Part shown: piece by piece, positions 16,772 to 25,031 of the stretch
How the letters are laid out: each line of letters begins with the position of its first letter
Position numbering within the stretch: the stretch's first letter is position 1
Assembly: GCF_047872805.1 (NCBI RefSeq)
Contig: NZ_JBLQUK010000007.1
Coordinates: 112,467-176,466, forward strand
Length of the DNA: 64,000 bases
Origin: Erythrobacter sp047872805
GTDB taxonomy: Bacteria; Pseudomonadota; Alphaproteobacteria; Sphingomonadales; Sphingomonadaceae
Reading direction: 5' to 3'
Translations under genes and position numbers: made by a program
The notes under the pieces: model-generated
The model's database searches: none
What the model was told of the DNA's origin: nothing
What the model saw: the letters and a program-made list of their open reading frames with translations, nothing else

Positions 16772-17713
16772 ATGCTCACGTCCATCCGCGGCCTCTCGGC
16801 CGCAACCCTCTCTGTTGGTCTGCTGCTATCTGCGGCTCCAGCTTTCGCTCTTGATGCTTCATCGCAAGCCTCCACGACTTCGCCTGAGGGCAATGTTTCG
16901 GAGGAAGCCGTTGTTGATCCCGCAATTAGCGAAGAACTCATCGCGACCTCTGCTGCGCTCGACAACCATGGCGCCAATGGCTCAGGGCTCGTTCTGACCA
17001 CACAGGTCGAACGTGCGAGCGAACCGCTTGATGAAACAAATGTCAGCAACATGGGCGGCGAAAGCGGTATTACCTTTTCAGGCAACATTGCTTTCACGTC
17101 CGAATACCGGTTTCGCGGCGTCGATCTTTCCGGCGGTGAGTTTGCCGTTCAAGGCGGCTTTGATCTCAGCCATTCCTCAGGCCTCTATGTCGGCACGTGG
17201 GCATCGAACCTCGATGAACAGACTGTCGGATTCGGGTCGACCGAGGTTGATGTTTACGGCGGTTGGAGCGGCGATATTGCTGGCGGTTTGAGCGCCGATG
17301 TCGGTGTGATCGCCTATCTCTATCCCGATGCTGGCGCTGGCGATTTCAATTATGTTGAATTTTACGGATCGCTGAGCGTCGCAATCGGTCCAGCTTCGCT
17401 GACTGGCGGGGTCGCCTATGCGCCCGATCAGGATTCGCTCGGTTCGACCGACAATCTGTATCTCTACACCGATCTGGGCATCGGCATTCCTGATACGCCG
17501 ATCACGATCAACGGCCATCTGGGTTACACCGATGGTTTCCTGACCTTCACCAATGACAGCAAAGCGATTGACTGGTCGATCGGAGCTGATCTCGCTGTCG
17601 GCCCGGTCACCTTTACTGCCGCTTATGTCGGTGTCGAAGGGGATGTGCTGGTTGATCCGTTCGGCACATTCACTGACGATGCATTCGTGTTGACTGTCGC
17701 TGCAAGTTTCTGA
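16772..17713 (+). CDS. TorF family putative outer-membrane porin (TIGR02001)
   Basis: 313 residues. The start at 16772 follows AAGGAAG. A signal peptide ends near residue 24 (APAFA). An unusual acidic, poorly structured region of about 70 residues comes next, then a beta-barrel from about residue 97 beginning with ITFSGNIAFTSEYRFRG, the hallmark of this family. Alternating aromatic/glycine strands follow, and the last residues VLTVAASF end in the phenylalanine typical of outer-membrane proteins. The family is thought to form small pores. The gene stands alone and has a strong terminator. Confidence 0.88.
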   Translation: MLTSIRGLSAATLSVGLLLSAAPAFALDASSQASTTSPEGNVSEEAVVDPAISEELIATSAALDNHGANGSGLVLTTQVERASEPLDETNVSNMGGESGITFSGNIAFTSEYRFRGVDLSGGEFAVQGGFDLSHSSGLYVGTWASNLDEQTVGFGSTEVDVYGGWSGDIAGGLSADVGVIAYLYPDAGAGDFNYVEFYGSLSVAIGPASLTGGVAYAPDQDSLGSTDNLYLYTDLGIGIPDTPITINGHLGYTDGFLTFTNDSKAIDWSIGADLAVGPVTFTAAYVGVEGDVLVDPFGTFTDDAFVLTVAASF

Positions 17714-17765
17714 GGCTGCAGTCTCCAGAAAATGAACACAGCCCGCAGACAAGCGGGAGGAACGG

Positions 17766-17801
17766 GGGCGCAGGACCACAATGGTCTTGCGCCCTTTCCT
17801 T
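17766..17801 (+). terminator. Rho-independent terminator of the TorF porin gene
   Basis: GGGCGCAGGACCA (17766-17778) and TGGTCTTGCGCCC (17782-17794) form a stem with one G-T pair and a 3-base loop, followed by TTTCCTTT. It can also terminate the convergent SIMPL gene. Confidence 0.85.
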
Positions 17802-17811
17802 TGCGTACGGA

Positions 17812-18573
17812 CTAATCGATCAGGAAATTGATCGTAGTGACAACGCGGACCTTCTTATAGGGGCTGTCTGAAACGCCCCAACCGCCGCTTTCGCCGTCGC
17901 GGGCCTCGATCGTGAAGTAGCCTTGCGTTGCCTCTTTGATGGTGCCGACGCTCGCGCCCGAATCCTCGGCAAATTGCTCGGCAGAAGCGCGCGCATCGCG
18001 GGTCGCTTCGGCCACCATTTCGGGCTTAATCGCGTTTAGGCCAGTAAAGGAATAGCTCATCGCTGAACCTTCTTCGAGGAACACCCCGCGCCCGACCAGA
18101 TCAAATTGTTGAGCGACGGCCCGCTGTGCCCGCTCGACGTCTTCGGTGCGCAGGGACAAGCGTTGGCGAACCGTGTAGGTCGTGCTGCCCTGATCGGTGA
18201 AACTAGAGACATTGGCGCCGGTTGGTTGAAGCGCGTCGTCGGGAAACCCGAGATCTTTGAAAAATCCTTCGATGGCGTCGGTGTCGCGGCGGACCTTACC
18301 CTGCGCGTCGGCGAGGTTGGTGGAACTGGCAGAATAGGATATCGTCCAGGTTGCCAAATCAGCGACCACATCGCGCTCCGCCAGTCCGCGCACTGTGACC
18401 GCGCGGTCCGCGTCCTTGGCCCGAAGCAGCCCGTCACCCAGCAGATAGCCGCCAAGCACCAACCCTATCGCCGCAATCCCCGCGGTGCCAAACCAGCGCA
18501 GGGTGACTGGCTCAAGCAGGGTTTTACGATCCCCGATGGGCAATGGTGTTTCGACTTGTGTATCTTCGCTCAT
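17812..18573 (-). CDS. SIMPL (DUF541) domain protein
   Basis: 253 residues from the ATG at 18573, preceded by GGAGA. One N-terminal membrane segment (about 27-47) anchors a SIMPL domain that begins with VRGLAERDVVADLATWTI and continues with the periodic pattern of this family (DALQPTGANVSSFTD, RDARASAEQFAEDSG). SIMPL proteins are periplasmic or envelope proteins linked to oxidative stress tolerance; no enzyme activity is established. The final segment VVTTINFLID is the usual family ending. Confidence 0.88.
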   Translation of the reverse strand: MSEDTQVETPLPIGDRKTLLEPVTLRWFGTAGIAAIGLVLGGYLLGDGLLRAKDADRAVTVRGLAERDVVADLATWTISYSASSTNLADAQGKVRRDTDAIEGFFKDLGFPDDALQPTGANVSSFTDQGSTTYTVRQRLSLRTEDVERAQRAVAQQFDLVGRGVFLEEGSAMSYSFTGLNAIKPEMVAEATRDARASAEQFAEDSGASVGTIKEATQGYFTIEARDGESGGWGVSDSPYKKVRVVTTINFLID

Positions 18574-18719
18574 GACGATCTCCGGCCTGTTAGGTTGCGC
18601 GATGAGCTGTGCCAAAATAGCGATGAACCGATTTTGAACGGATAATTTAATATGTGAAGGATTCCACCCTTGCGGTCATTGGTTGAGCGCTTAAGCCGGC
18701 GGGGCGAAAGGATATTCCT

Positions 18720-19157
18720 ATGACCAAGTTTCTCCATTCCATGATGCGGATCACTGACCCGCAGGCGACGGTTGATTTCTTCAAGCTGATTGGGCTGGAA
18801 GAAGTTCGCCGCTTCGAGGTTGAAGCAGGCCGCTTCACGCTGATTTTCCTCGCGGCACCGGGACAGGAAGGCGTGGCCGAAGTGGAACTGACTTACAATT
18901 GGCCTCCCGAAGACGGCAGCGAAGCCGAATCATACAAGGGCGGACGCAATTTTGGTCATCTCGCTTACCGCGTCGACAATATATACGAGACATGTCAGCG
19001 GATCGCCGATGCCGGCCACATTATCCACCGTCCGCCGCGCGATGGGCATATGGCATTTGTCAAAACGCCCGATGGAATTTCGATAGAACTCTTGCAGGTA
19101 GGCCGGCTGGAGCCTCAGGAACCCTGGGCCAGCATGGAAAACACCGGCAGTTGGTAA
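18720..19157 (+). CDS. gloA: Glyoxalase I / lactoylglutathione lyase family protein
   Basis: 145 residues with AAAGGA upstream. Two beta-alpha-beta-beta-beta modules of the VOC fold are present. Metal-ligand positions of glyoxalase I are conserved: His7 in FLHSMMRI, Glu in VELTYNW, His in FGHLAYRVD and Glu in ISIELLQ. The enzyme isomerises the hemithioacetal of methylglyoxal and glutathione to lactoylglutathione, detoxifying methylglyoxal. It is convergent with nhaA with only 4 bases between the stops. Confidence 0.9.
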   Translation: MTKFLHSMMRITDPQATVDFFKLIGLEEVRRFEVEAGRFTLIFLAAPGQEGVAEVELTYNWPPEDGSEAESYKGGRNFGHLAYRVDNIYETCQRIADAGHIIHRPPRDGHMAFVKTPDGISIELLQVGRLEPQEPWASMENTGSW

Positions 19158-19161
19158 TCGC

Positions 19162-20394
19162 TCAGTCGCCTAGGTAAGGCGAACGGTCGTCGTCCGGGTG
19201 GGTTGTCGTCATGCGCAGGATGGTGAAACCCACCACCGCGGAAATGAGCGAACCGAGCAGCGTTCCGATCTTTGCTTCGTCGATCAACTCGCGCGAGCCG
19301 GGGAACGCCAACTCGCCGATAAACAACGACATGGTAAAGCCAATCCCGCAGAGGATCGATACGCCCCACACCTCTGGCCAGTTTGAACCCTTGGGCCGGA
19401 CAGCAAAGCCGACTTTCTCCGCGCCCCAGATTGCCGCAAAAATGCCGACTTGCTTACCCAGAAACAGGCCCGCCGCGATCGCCAGCGGCAATGGAGCGAG
19501 CACCTGGTCGATGCCCATCCCTGTAAAATCCACACCTGCATTCGCAAACCCGAACACCGGCACGATAAGGTAGGCGCTCCATGGAGCGAGCGAATGCTCC
19601 ATCTTTTCAACCATGGTTTCGTCGTTGGGCCCAACCATCGGTATCATGAGCGCGGCAACGACACCGGCAATGGTGGCGTGAATCCCGGAATTGAGAACGA
19701 AATACCAAAGCACCAATGCGAGCAGGATATACGGCCAGTAGCTCGCCACCTTCATGCGGTTTAACGCATACATGACTGCCGCCACCACTGCGGCAAGCGC
19801 AAGGTAGCCGAGTTTGAGATTGGCGGTGTAGAAGACCGCTATCACCAGCACTGCGCCAATATCGTCCACAATCGCCACGGTCAGCAGGAACAGCCGCAGC
19901 GACGATGGCACGCGGTTGCCGAGCAGCCCGAGCACACCCATGGCGAAGGCAATATCGGTCGCCGCAGGTATTGCCCAACCTGACATCAACGCCTCGGCGT
20001 CTTCGGCCTGAACGAACGAAACGTAGATCAACGCTGGCACCGCCATCCCGGCTATCGCCGCGAGCACAGGCAGTTTGCGCTGATCATTGGTAGATAGTTG
20101 TCCCTCAATCCACTCGCGCTTCACCTCCAGCCCGACGACGAAGAAAAAAATCGCCATCAGCGCGTCGTTGATCCACAGATGCAAAGTGTTGAGCTTGAAC
20201 AGGTCAGCCGAGAACAGCTCACCGTGGAACAATGTGTGATATTCCTCGTGGAGAGGGGAATTGGCCGCCAGCATCGCCGCAGCCGCAATCAGGATCAGCA
20301 GCACGCCCGCCGACGCATCGCCGACAAAAAGCGCGCGCACAGGCGCGAACAGAGAACGGAGCGGATTGGGGGGTATAATTTTATTGTCAGTCAT
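19162..20394 (-). CDS. nhaA: Na+/H+ antiporter NhaA
   Basis: 410 residues from the ATG at 20394 (GGCGGTG upstream); another ATG at 20409 lacks a ribosome site. The inner-membrane protein has about twelve helices. The ion-binding aspartates lie in VAIVDDIGAV, and PAATDIAFAMGVL carries the unwound-helix motif. Other family landmarks are EVKREWIEGQL and GIGFTMSLFIGELAF. It exports sodium in exchange for protons for pH and salt homeostasis, fitting a marine or brackish lifestyle (inference). It is divergent from the glycosyltransferase gene, sharing a short promoter region. Confidence 0.97.
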   Translation of the reverse strand: MTDNKIIPPNPLRSLFAPVRALFVGDASAGVLLILIAAAAMLAANSPLHEEYHTLFHGELFSADLFKLNTLHLWINDALMAIFFFVVGLEVKREWIEGQLSTNDQRKLPVLAAIAGMAVPALIYVSFVQAEDAEALMSGWAIPAATDIAFAMGVLGLLGNRVPSSLRLFLLTVAIVDDIGAVLVIAVFYTANLKLGYLALAAVVAAVMYALNRMKVASYWPYILLALVLWYFVLNSGIHATIAGVVAALMIPMVGPNDETMVEKMEHSLAPWSAYLIVPVFGFANAGVDFTGMGIDQVLAPLPLAIAAGLFLGKQVGIFAAIWGAEKVGFAVRPKGSNWPEVWGVSILCGIGFTMSLFIGELAFPGSRELIDEAKIGTLLGSLISAVVGFTILRMTTTHPDDDRSPYLGD

Positions 20395-20483
20395 GTTCAC
20401 CGCCCTCATTTAGAAAAGTGAGAACGGTTGCAAGGCTTAACCGGGACGGTTACGCTAATTTCTTAACAGAGAGAGGGGTCGCT

Positions 20484-21935
20484 TTGTCTGTTTTTGATTG
20501 GGACGTGTGGCAATGGCTGGCTGTGTTTCAGCATGAGCTGTTGCTGTTTGCGGGTGTATTTTTTCTGATCGGAGCGCTGGATGATCTGGCGGTCGATGCT
20601 GTCTGGCTATGGCTCCGGGCGCGTGGGCGTGCGCGGACGCCTCGCGTCAATCGGGGCGAATATCAGCGCCGCACACTGCATGACAGGGCCGCAATTTTCA
20701 TTCCCGCATGGCAAGAAGACGAAGTGATCGGCGAAACCATCGCGCATCTGTTGGCGGTCTGGCCGCAAGATAACCTGCGGCTGTATGTCGGGATATACCG
20801 CAATGACCCCGCCACACTCGAGGCCGCGATGCAGGGCGGAAGGGTTCTGGGCGGCGTTGGCGATCCGCGCCTGCGACTGGTGATCCACGACTGCGCCGGC
20901 CCCAGCACCAAGGCGGATTGTCTCAATCGCCTGTTTCAGGCGATGCGCGATGACGAACGGCGCATGGGTCAGAATTTTGCCTGCGTCATCTTTCACGATG
21001 CAGAAGATATGGTTGACCCTGCCGGGCTGGGATTGCTCGACAGCGCGATTGCCGATGGTGCCGACTTTGCACAGCTCCCGGTGGAACCGCTTCCGCAATC
21101 CGGGCACCGCTGGATGGGGAGCCATTATTGCGAAGAATTTGCCGAAGCGCATGGCAAGGGGATGGTGGTGCGCAGCGAAATTCGCGCGGCACTCCCGGCA
21201 GCAGGGGTGGGCTGCGCAATTGGCCGCAAGGCACTGGAACAATTGTGTCAACGCCACGAGGACGGTTTCCCGTTCGCGCGAGAATCGCTGACCGAGGATT
21301 ATGAACTTGGCCTTGCCATTGGAGAGCAGGGCGGGGACTGCCGGTTTGTGCGAGCACGAGGTGAGGATGATCTGCTGATTGCGACCCGTGCGTATTTCCC
21401 GGCGCGGCTTGATCATATCGTGCGCCAAAAGACCCGCTGGGTGCATGGAATTGCACTGCAGGGATGGGACCGGACCGGCTGGTCTGGCGGCGTCATTGAA
21501 AGCTGGATGCGTGCCCGCGACCGGCGCGGCCCCTTGACCGCTCTTGTGCTAACGCTGGGTTATACATTGCTGGCGCTTACTCTGGTGTTGGCAATAGCGG
21601 TATCATTGGGCTTGGCGGAGGGCATGCCGCTGGGTCCCGAGCTACGGACATTGCTGATCATAAATCTGGTATTTTTCGCATGGCGAGTTTGCTTTCGCTT
21701 TGCCTTTACCGCGCGAAATTATGGCTTGGCCGAAGGTGTTTATGCGGTGCTTCGTATACCGCTGACCAATGTGGTGGCGATCATGTCGGGCCGCCGCGCA
21801 GTCTCGGCTTATTCCCGGACGATTCTTGGTGCTGCGGCGCAATGGGACAAGACCCCGCATAGTTTCCATCCGGCGCAGCGCGGCAAAATTTCGACACGGC
21901 CCTTAACCAAGGCCCATGGGTTGGCAAGCGGATGA
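20484..21935 (+). CDS. NfrB-like membrane glycosyltransferase (GT2), lacking the C-terminal MshEN domain
   Basis: About 483 residues from a TTG with GAGAGGGG upstream; a GTG at 20418 would add 22 residues. A membrane helix comes first, then a family-2 glycosyltransferase domain: IFIPAWQEDEVI, FHDAEDMVDP (DXD-type site), LTEDYELGL and RQKTRWVHGI. Three or more C-terminal helices follow. The closest architecture I know is NfrB, the inner-membrane partner of NfrA in phage N4 adsorption and, in E. coli, in a c-di-GMP-stimulated surface glycan. E. coli NfrB is about 745 residues because of a C-terminal MshEN nucleotide-binding domain, which is absent here. It overlaps the next gene by 4 bases. Confidence 0.8.
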   Translation: MSVFDWDVWQWLAVFQHELLLFAGVFFLIGALDDLAVDAVWLWLRARGRARTPRVNRGEYQRRTLHDRAAIFIPAWQEDEVIGETIAHLLAVWPQDNLRLYVGIYRNDPATLEAAMQGGRVLGGVGDPRLRLVIHDCAGPSTKADCLNRLFQAMRDDERRMGQNFACVIFHDAEDMVDPAGLGLLDSAIADGADFAQLPVEPLPQSGHRWMGSHYCEEFAEAHGKGMVVRSEIRAALPAAGVGCAIGRKALEQLCQRHEDGFPFARESLTEDYELGLAIGEQGGDCRFVRARGEDDLLIATRAYFPARLDHIVRQKTRWVHGIALQGWDRTGWSGGVIESWMRARDRRGPLTALVLTLGYTLLALTLVLAIAVSLGLAEGMPLGPELRTLLIINLVFFAWRVCFRFAFTARNYGLAEGVYAVLRIPLTNVVAIMSGRRAVSAYSRTILGAAAQWDKTPHSFHPAQRGKISTRPLTKAHGLASG

Positions 21936-23107
21936 AGGCTGCATTTGCAAGCCGCCGGCGAGGGACCCCGCTGGTCATGCTCGGCTTACTGCTGGGCGTG
22001 TGGGTGTCTGGGCGTGCTGCGCTATGGGAAAGTCCGTTTCCCACTACCGCGCTTGAACTGCCGGGACCGGGATTCTTGTTCGCTGATCGGGGCGAAGCGG
22101 GGAATTCAACCAACACTCTCCCAGACCCAGGGCGGTCGGGCAATGCATGGGTGTCGGTTGATCCAGCGCGCGGTTTTGGGCGCCAGAGTTCAACCTTCGC
22201 CCGCGCCAACAGCCGCACGCTTGCAACGGACCCTGTGCCACCAGGGTTAAACTCGATCGCTTTGAGCCCAATCGTGGCTGCCGGGCATCAGCTTCTGATG
22301 GCAGCTGCATTTCGGGTCGACATTGCACCCCAAGCCGCGCACGAAGTGAGCCGTGCGCACCAATCCTCTGGGCCGCGATCGGGCGGAGCGGATGCGGGAG
22401 CCTTTGCTCCGCCGTATTTTGCGCCGCAACAGAGCGCCGATCGCTGGTCGCTCGACGCCTTTGCCTTTTACCGCGCGGGTTCCGATTCCACGTCGATTTC
22501 GCAAGGGCGCGTGCCGGTTTACGGGGCAAGCCAGATGGCCGTGAACCTGCAATATCGTGCCGCGCCGAACTCTGCCCATGATCCGCGCGCCTATCTGCGC
22601 GCCTACCGGGCATTCGTGCCCGATGGCGAGAACGAAGTGGCCGCCGGGCTGTCAGCGCGGCCTTTGGGGGCAGTGCCAGTACGGCTAGGTGCGGAATTGC
22701 GCGTGACCGACAACGTTTTTGGCACCGAAGTGCGCCCTGCAGCTTATGCGGCGACAGAGCTACCGGCAGTTGGACTGCCATTCGATCTGCGCGCCGAAGC
22801 CTACGGCGGCGCGGGCTATGTCGGTGGCCGTGCTGACACTGCCTATGCCGATGGACAAATTGCTGTCACGCGCGAAGTCGTCCGGTTTGGCGGCGCTGAC
22901 AAGCGCAGCCTGCGGCTGAGTGTGGGCGGCGGGGGCTGGGGCGGCGCGCAGCGCGATGCCAGCCGACTCGACGTCGGCCCCACCATGCGGATCGACATGA
23001 CTATAGCGGATGTGCCCGCTCGCCTTGCAGTGGATTGGCGAGAGCGGGTCGCCGGAGATGCCGCGCCCAACTCTGGAATAGCCGCAACGCTTTCGACACG
23101 GTTCTAG
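21932..23107 (+). CDS. Putative outer-membrane barrel resembling the NfrA C-terminal domain
   Basis: 391 residues, ATG overlapping the NfrB-like stop (ATGA). An N-terminal signal/anchor (about 13-30) precedes a Pro/Ser-rich stretch to about residue 150. The rest reads as beta strands with YGASQMAVNLQYR, RAYLRAYRAF, LRAEAYGGAGYVG and LDVGPTMRIDM, ending STRF with a terminal phenylalanine. This resembles the C-terminal barrel domain of NfrA-type proteins. The long TPR region of E. coli NfrA is missing. With the upstream synthase it would form a minimal inner/outer-membrane glycan synthesis and export pair. Barrel prediction is by eye; the NfrA relation is moderately sure. Confidence 0.6.
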   Translation: MKAAFASRRRGTPLVMLGLLLGVWVSGRAALWESPFPTTALELPGPGFLFADRGEAGNSTNTLPDPGRSGNAWVSVDPARGFGRQSSTFARANSRTLATDPVPPGLNSIALSPIVAAGHQLLMAAAFRVDIAPQAAHEVSRAHQSSGPRSGGADAGAFAPPYFAPQQSADRWSLDAFAFYRAGSDSTSISQGRVPVYGASQMAVNLQYRAAPNSAHDPRAYLRAYRAFVPDGENEVAAGLSARPLGAVPVRLGAELRVTDNVFGTEVRPAAYAATELPAVGLPFDLRAEAYGGAGYVGGRADTAYADGQIAVTREVVRFGGADKRSLRLSVGGGGWGGAQRDASRLDVGPTMRIDMTIADVPARLAVDWRERVAGDAAPNSGIAATLSTRF

Positions 23108-23187
23108 GCGTGACGCGAAAGCGGGTTTCGGGGATCAGCGGCACGCGCTCACTTCCCACCTTATCGCCGCTGCGGTAGGCGATTTGC

Positions 23188-24102
23188 ATGGATGTCTATC
23201 TGCCCATAGCGAATCTGTCGGTGAATGGCCTCTTCATTGTGCTGCTGGGCGGGTTGACCGGTATCCTTTCAGGGCTGTTTGGTGTCGGCGGCGGGTTCCT
23301 GACTACGCCGCTGCTGATATTCTACGGGATTCCGCCCACCGTCGCAGCCGCCTCTGCCGCCACTCAGGTGACCGGGGCCAGCGTTTCGGGAGTGATCGCG
23401 CATGGAAATCGCAAGGGCGTCGATTACCGCATGGGCATGGTCATGGTGGGCGGCGGAGCAATTGGCGCACTGATTGGCGCGCTGCTTTTTCGACTGCTTC
23501 AGGCATGGGGGCAGATCGATGTCGTCATTAGCATTCTCTATGTTCTGCTCCTCGGTTCGATCGGCTCTCTGATGATGCGAGAGGCGCTTGGCGCGCTGTT
23601 CCCGAAAGATGGCAAGGGCGAGGCAAAGCCGCGCAAACGGCGCCACCACCCGCTGGTGTCTGGCCTCCCATACCGCGTGAGGTTTTATCGATCGGGTCTG
23701 TATATTTCGCCGATTGCGCCCGCGATCTTGGGCGTTCTGGTGGGTATCTTGACTATGCTGATGGGAGTTGGCGGGGGCTTTATTCTGGTCCCGGCGATGC
23801 TGTATATTCTTGGGATGAGCGGTAATGTTGTGGTCGGAACTTCGCTGTTCCAAATCCTGTTTGTGACGATGGTGACGACCATGGTGCATGCGCTCACAAC
23901 CAAATCGGTGGATATTGTGCTGGCCGGATTGCTGCTGCTGGGATCGGTGCTTGGTGCGCAATTCGGCACTCAGATCGCCATGAAAGCGCGGCCCGAAGTG
24001 CTGCGATTGGTGCTTGCCGGGATCGTTATTCTGGTCGCGCTGCGGATGCTGTATGGCCTCGGCGTGCAGCCTGACGAAATTTACACGGTCAGCCCGCTAT
24101 GA
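23188..24102 (+). CDS. TauE/SafE family sulfite/sulfonate-type permease
   Basis: 304 residues with about eight transmembrane helices in two repeats. Each repeat starts with the family's glycine motif: GILSGLFGVGGGFLTTPLL near residue 27 and GILTMLMGVGGGFILVPAM near 190. A basic loop (about 140-160, KPRKRRHHP) separates the halves. The family moves sulfite, sulfoacetate and other small anions; the substrate is not predictable. The next gene, of family TIGR02186, overlaps it by 4 bases, a pairing I recognise from other alphaproteobacteria. Confidence 0.92.
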   Translation: MDVYLPIANLSVNGLFIVLLGGLTGILSGLFGVGGGFLTTPLLIFYGIPPTVAAASAATQVTGASVSGVIAHGNRKGVDYRMGMVMVGGGAIGALIGALLFRLLQAWGQIDVVISILYVLLLGSIGSLMMREALGALFPKDGKGEAKPRKRRHHPLVSGLPYRVRFYRSGLYISPIAPAILGVLVGILTMLMGVGGGFILVPAMLYILGMSGNVVVGTSLFQILFVTMVTTMVHALTTKSVDIVLAGLLLLGSVLGAQFGTQIAMKARPEVLRLVLAGIVILVALRMLYGLGVQPDEIYTVSPL

Positions 24103-24869
24103 ACCACCCGCGCATAATGGCTGCAATGGCTCTGTTGACGGTGGCACCAGTCTTGATGGGCCAGCGCGAACCTGTCCTGGTGCCTGAAGTCAGCCAGTCG
24201 CGGGTCGAGGTGCGGCAAGGGTTTACCGGCGCGGACCTGCTGCTTTACGGTGCGGTGATTGACCCGGCGGGGTCGGCCAGCCGCACTCAATACGACATTG
24301 TCGTGGTGCTCAAAGGGCCCTCGCAGCCGATCCGTTTGCGCGAAAAAGAGCGGATCGCAGGTATCTGGATGAATTCGGGATCGAGCGATTTTCAGTCTGC
24401 CCCATCGTTCTTCGCGGTCGCCGCGTCCAGTCCGATCGAAGAGATCGTCGATCCCCGCACGGCCGCGATATACGAGCTGGGAACCGAATTTATCCAGCTA
24501 AGCCCGACCGGTCAGATCGAACCCGAGGAACAGGCCCGATTTGCGCGCGGCCTGGTCGAAATGCGCGAACGGCTGGGGCTCTATAAAGAAGAGCCAGACG
24601 GGGTGCGGATCAGCGAAGGCGTGCTGTATCAGGCACGCATTGCGCTGCCGTCAAATGTCACGACCGGCGAATACACCGCCGAAACCTTTGCCATTGCCAA
24701 TGGCCGCGTGCTGGCCAGCGCAACGGCGGATATCGAGGTGGTCAAAGTTGGGCTCGAAGGCCGCGTCGTGGTCGCAGCGCAGCGCTGGGCTCCGTTTTAC
24801 GGGCTTGGCGCGATTATCCTGTCGCTAGGGATGGGATGGTTTGCGGGCAGATTGTTCGCCAAGTCCTGA
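24099..24869 (+). CDS. TIGR02186 family membrane-anchored protein, partner of TauE/SafE permease
   Basis: 256 residues. A signal peptide (about 1-20) precedes a periplasmic domain of beta character (LVPEVSQSRVEVRQGFTGADLLLYGAV, then YDIVVVLKGP) and a single C-terminal transmembrane helix (about 231-250) ending GWFAGRLFAKS. That topology leaves the bulk in the periplasm. The protein matches the alphaproteobacterial family TIGR02186, whose function is not known. Translational coupling to the permease suggests an accessory or sensing subunit for anion transport (inference). Confidence 0.85.
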   Translation: MNHPRIMAAMALLTVAPVLMGQREPVLVPEVSQSRVEVRQGFTGADLLLYGAVIDPAGSASRTQYDIVVVLKGPSQPIRLREKERIAGIWMNSGSSDFQSAPSFFAVAASSPIEEIVDPRTAAIYELGTEFIQLSPTGQIEPEEQARFARGLVEMRERLGLYKEEPDGVRISEGVLYQARIALPSNVTTGEYTAETFAIANGRVLASATADIEVVKVGLEGRVVVAAQRWAPFYGLGAIILSLGMGWFAGRLFAKS

Positions 24870-25031
24870 ACCCGCGACAGGCTGCTGCCGCCTTTGAATT
24901 GAGCGATTTCTGTCAGCGCCGCATGGTAATGTTGACGCGATCTTAACCCCGTTGCGGCATTGCCATTGGGCGAGCAATCGCCCGGACCCAAACTGTCCGG
25001 CACCACGATCCAAAGGGCCAAGTACGACCGC

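Noticed and set aside
16384..17097. 237-codon minus-strand frame overlapping the TorF porin and the phosphoesterase start
   Set aside because: It overlaps a well-formed porin gene with signal peptide and ribosome site, and its translation has no family features.
24968..24983. Hairpin GGGCGAGCAATCGCCC before the HerA-like gene as a terminator
   Set aside because: Short stem without a T run and placed too far from the upstream stop to judge; more likely chance in GC-rich DNA.
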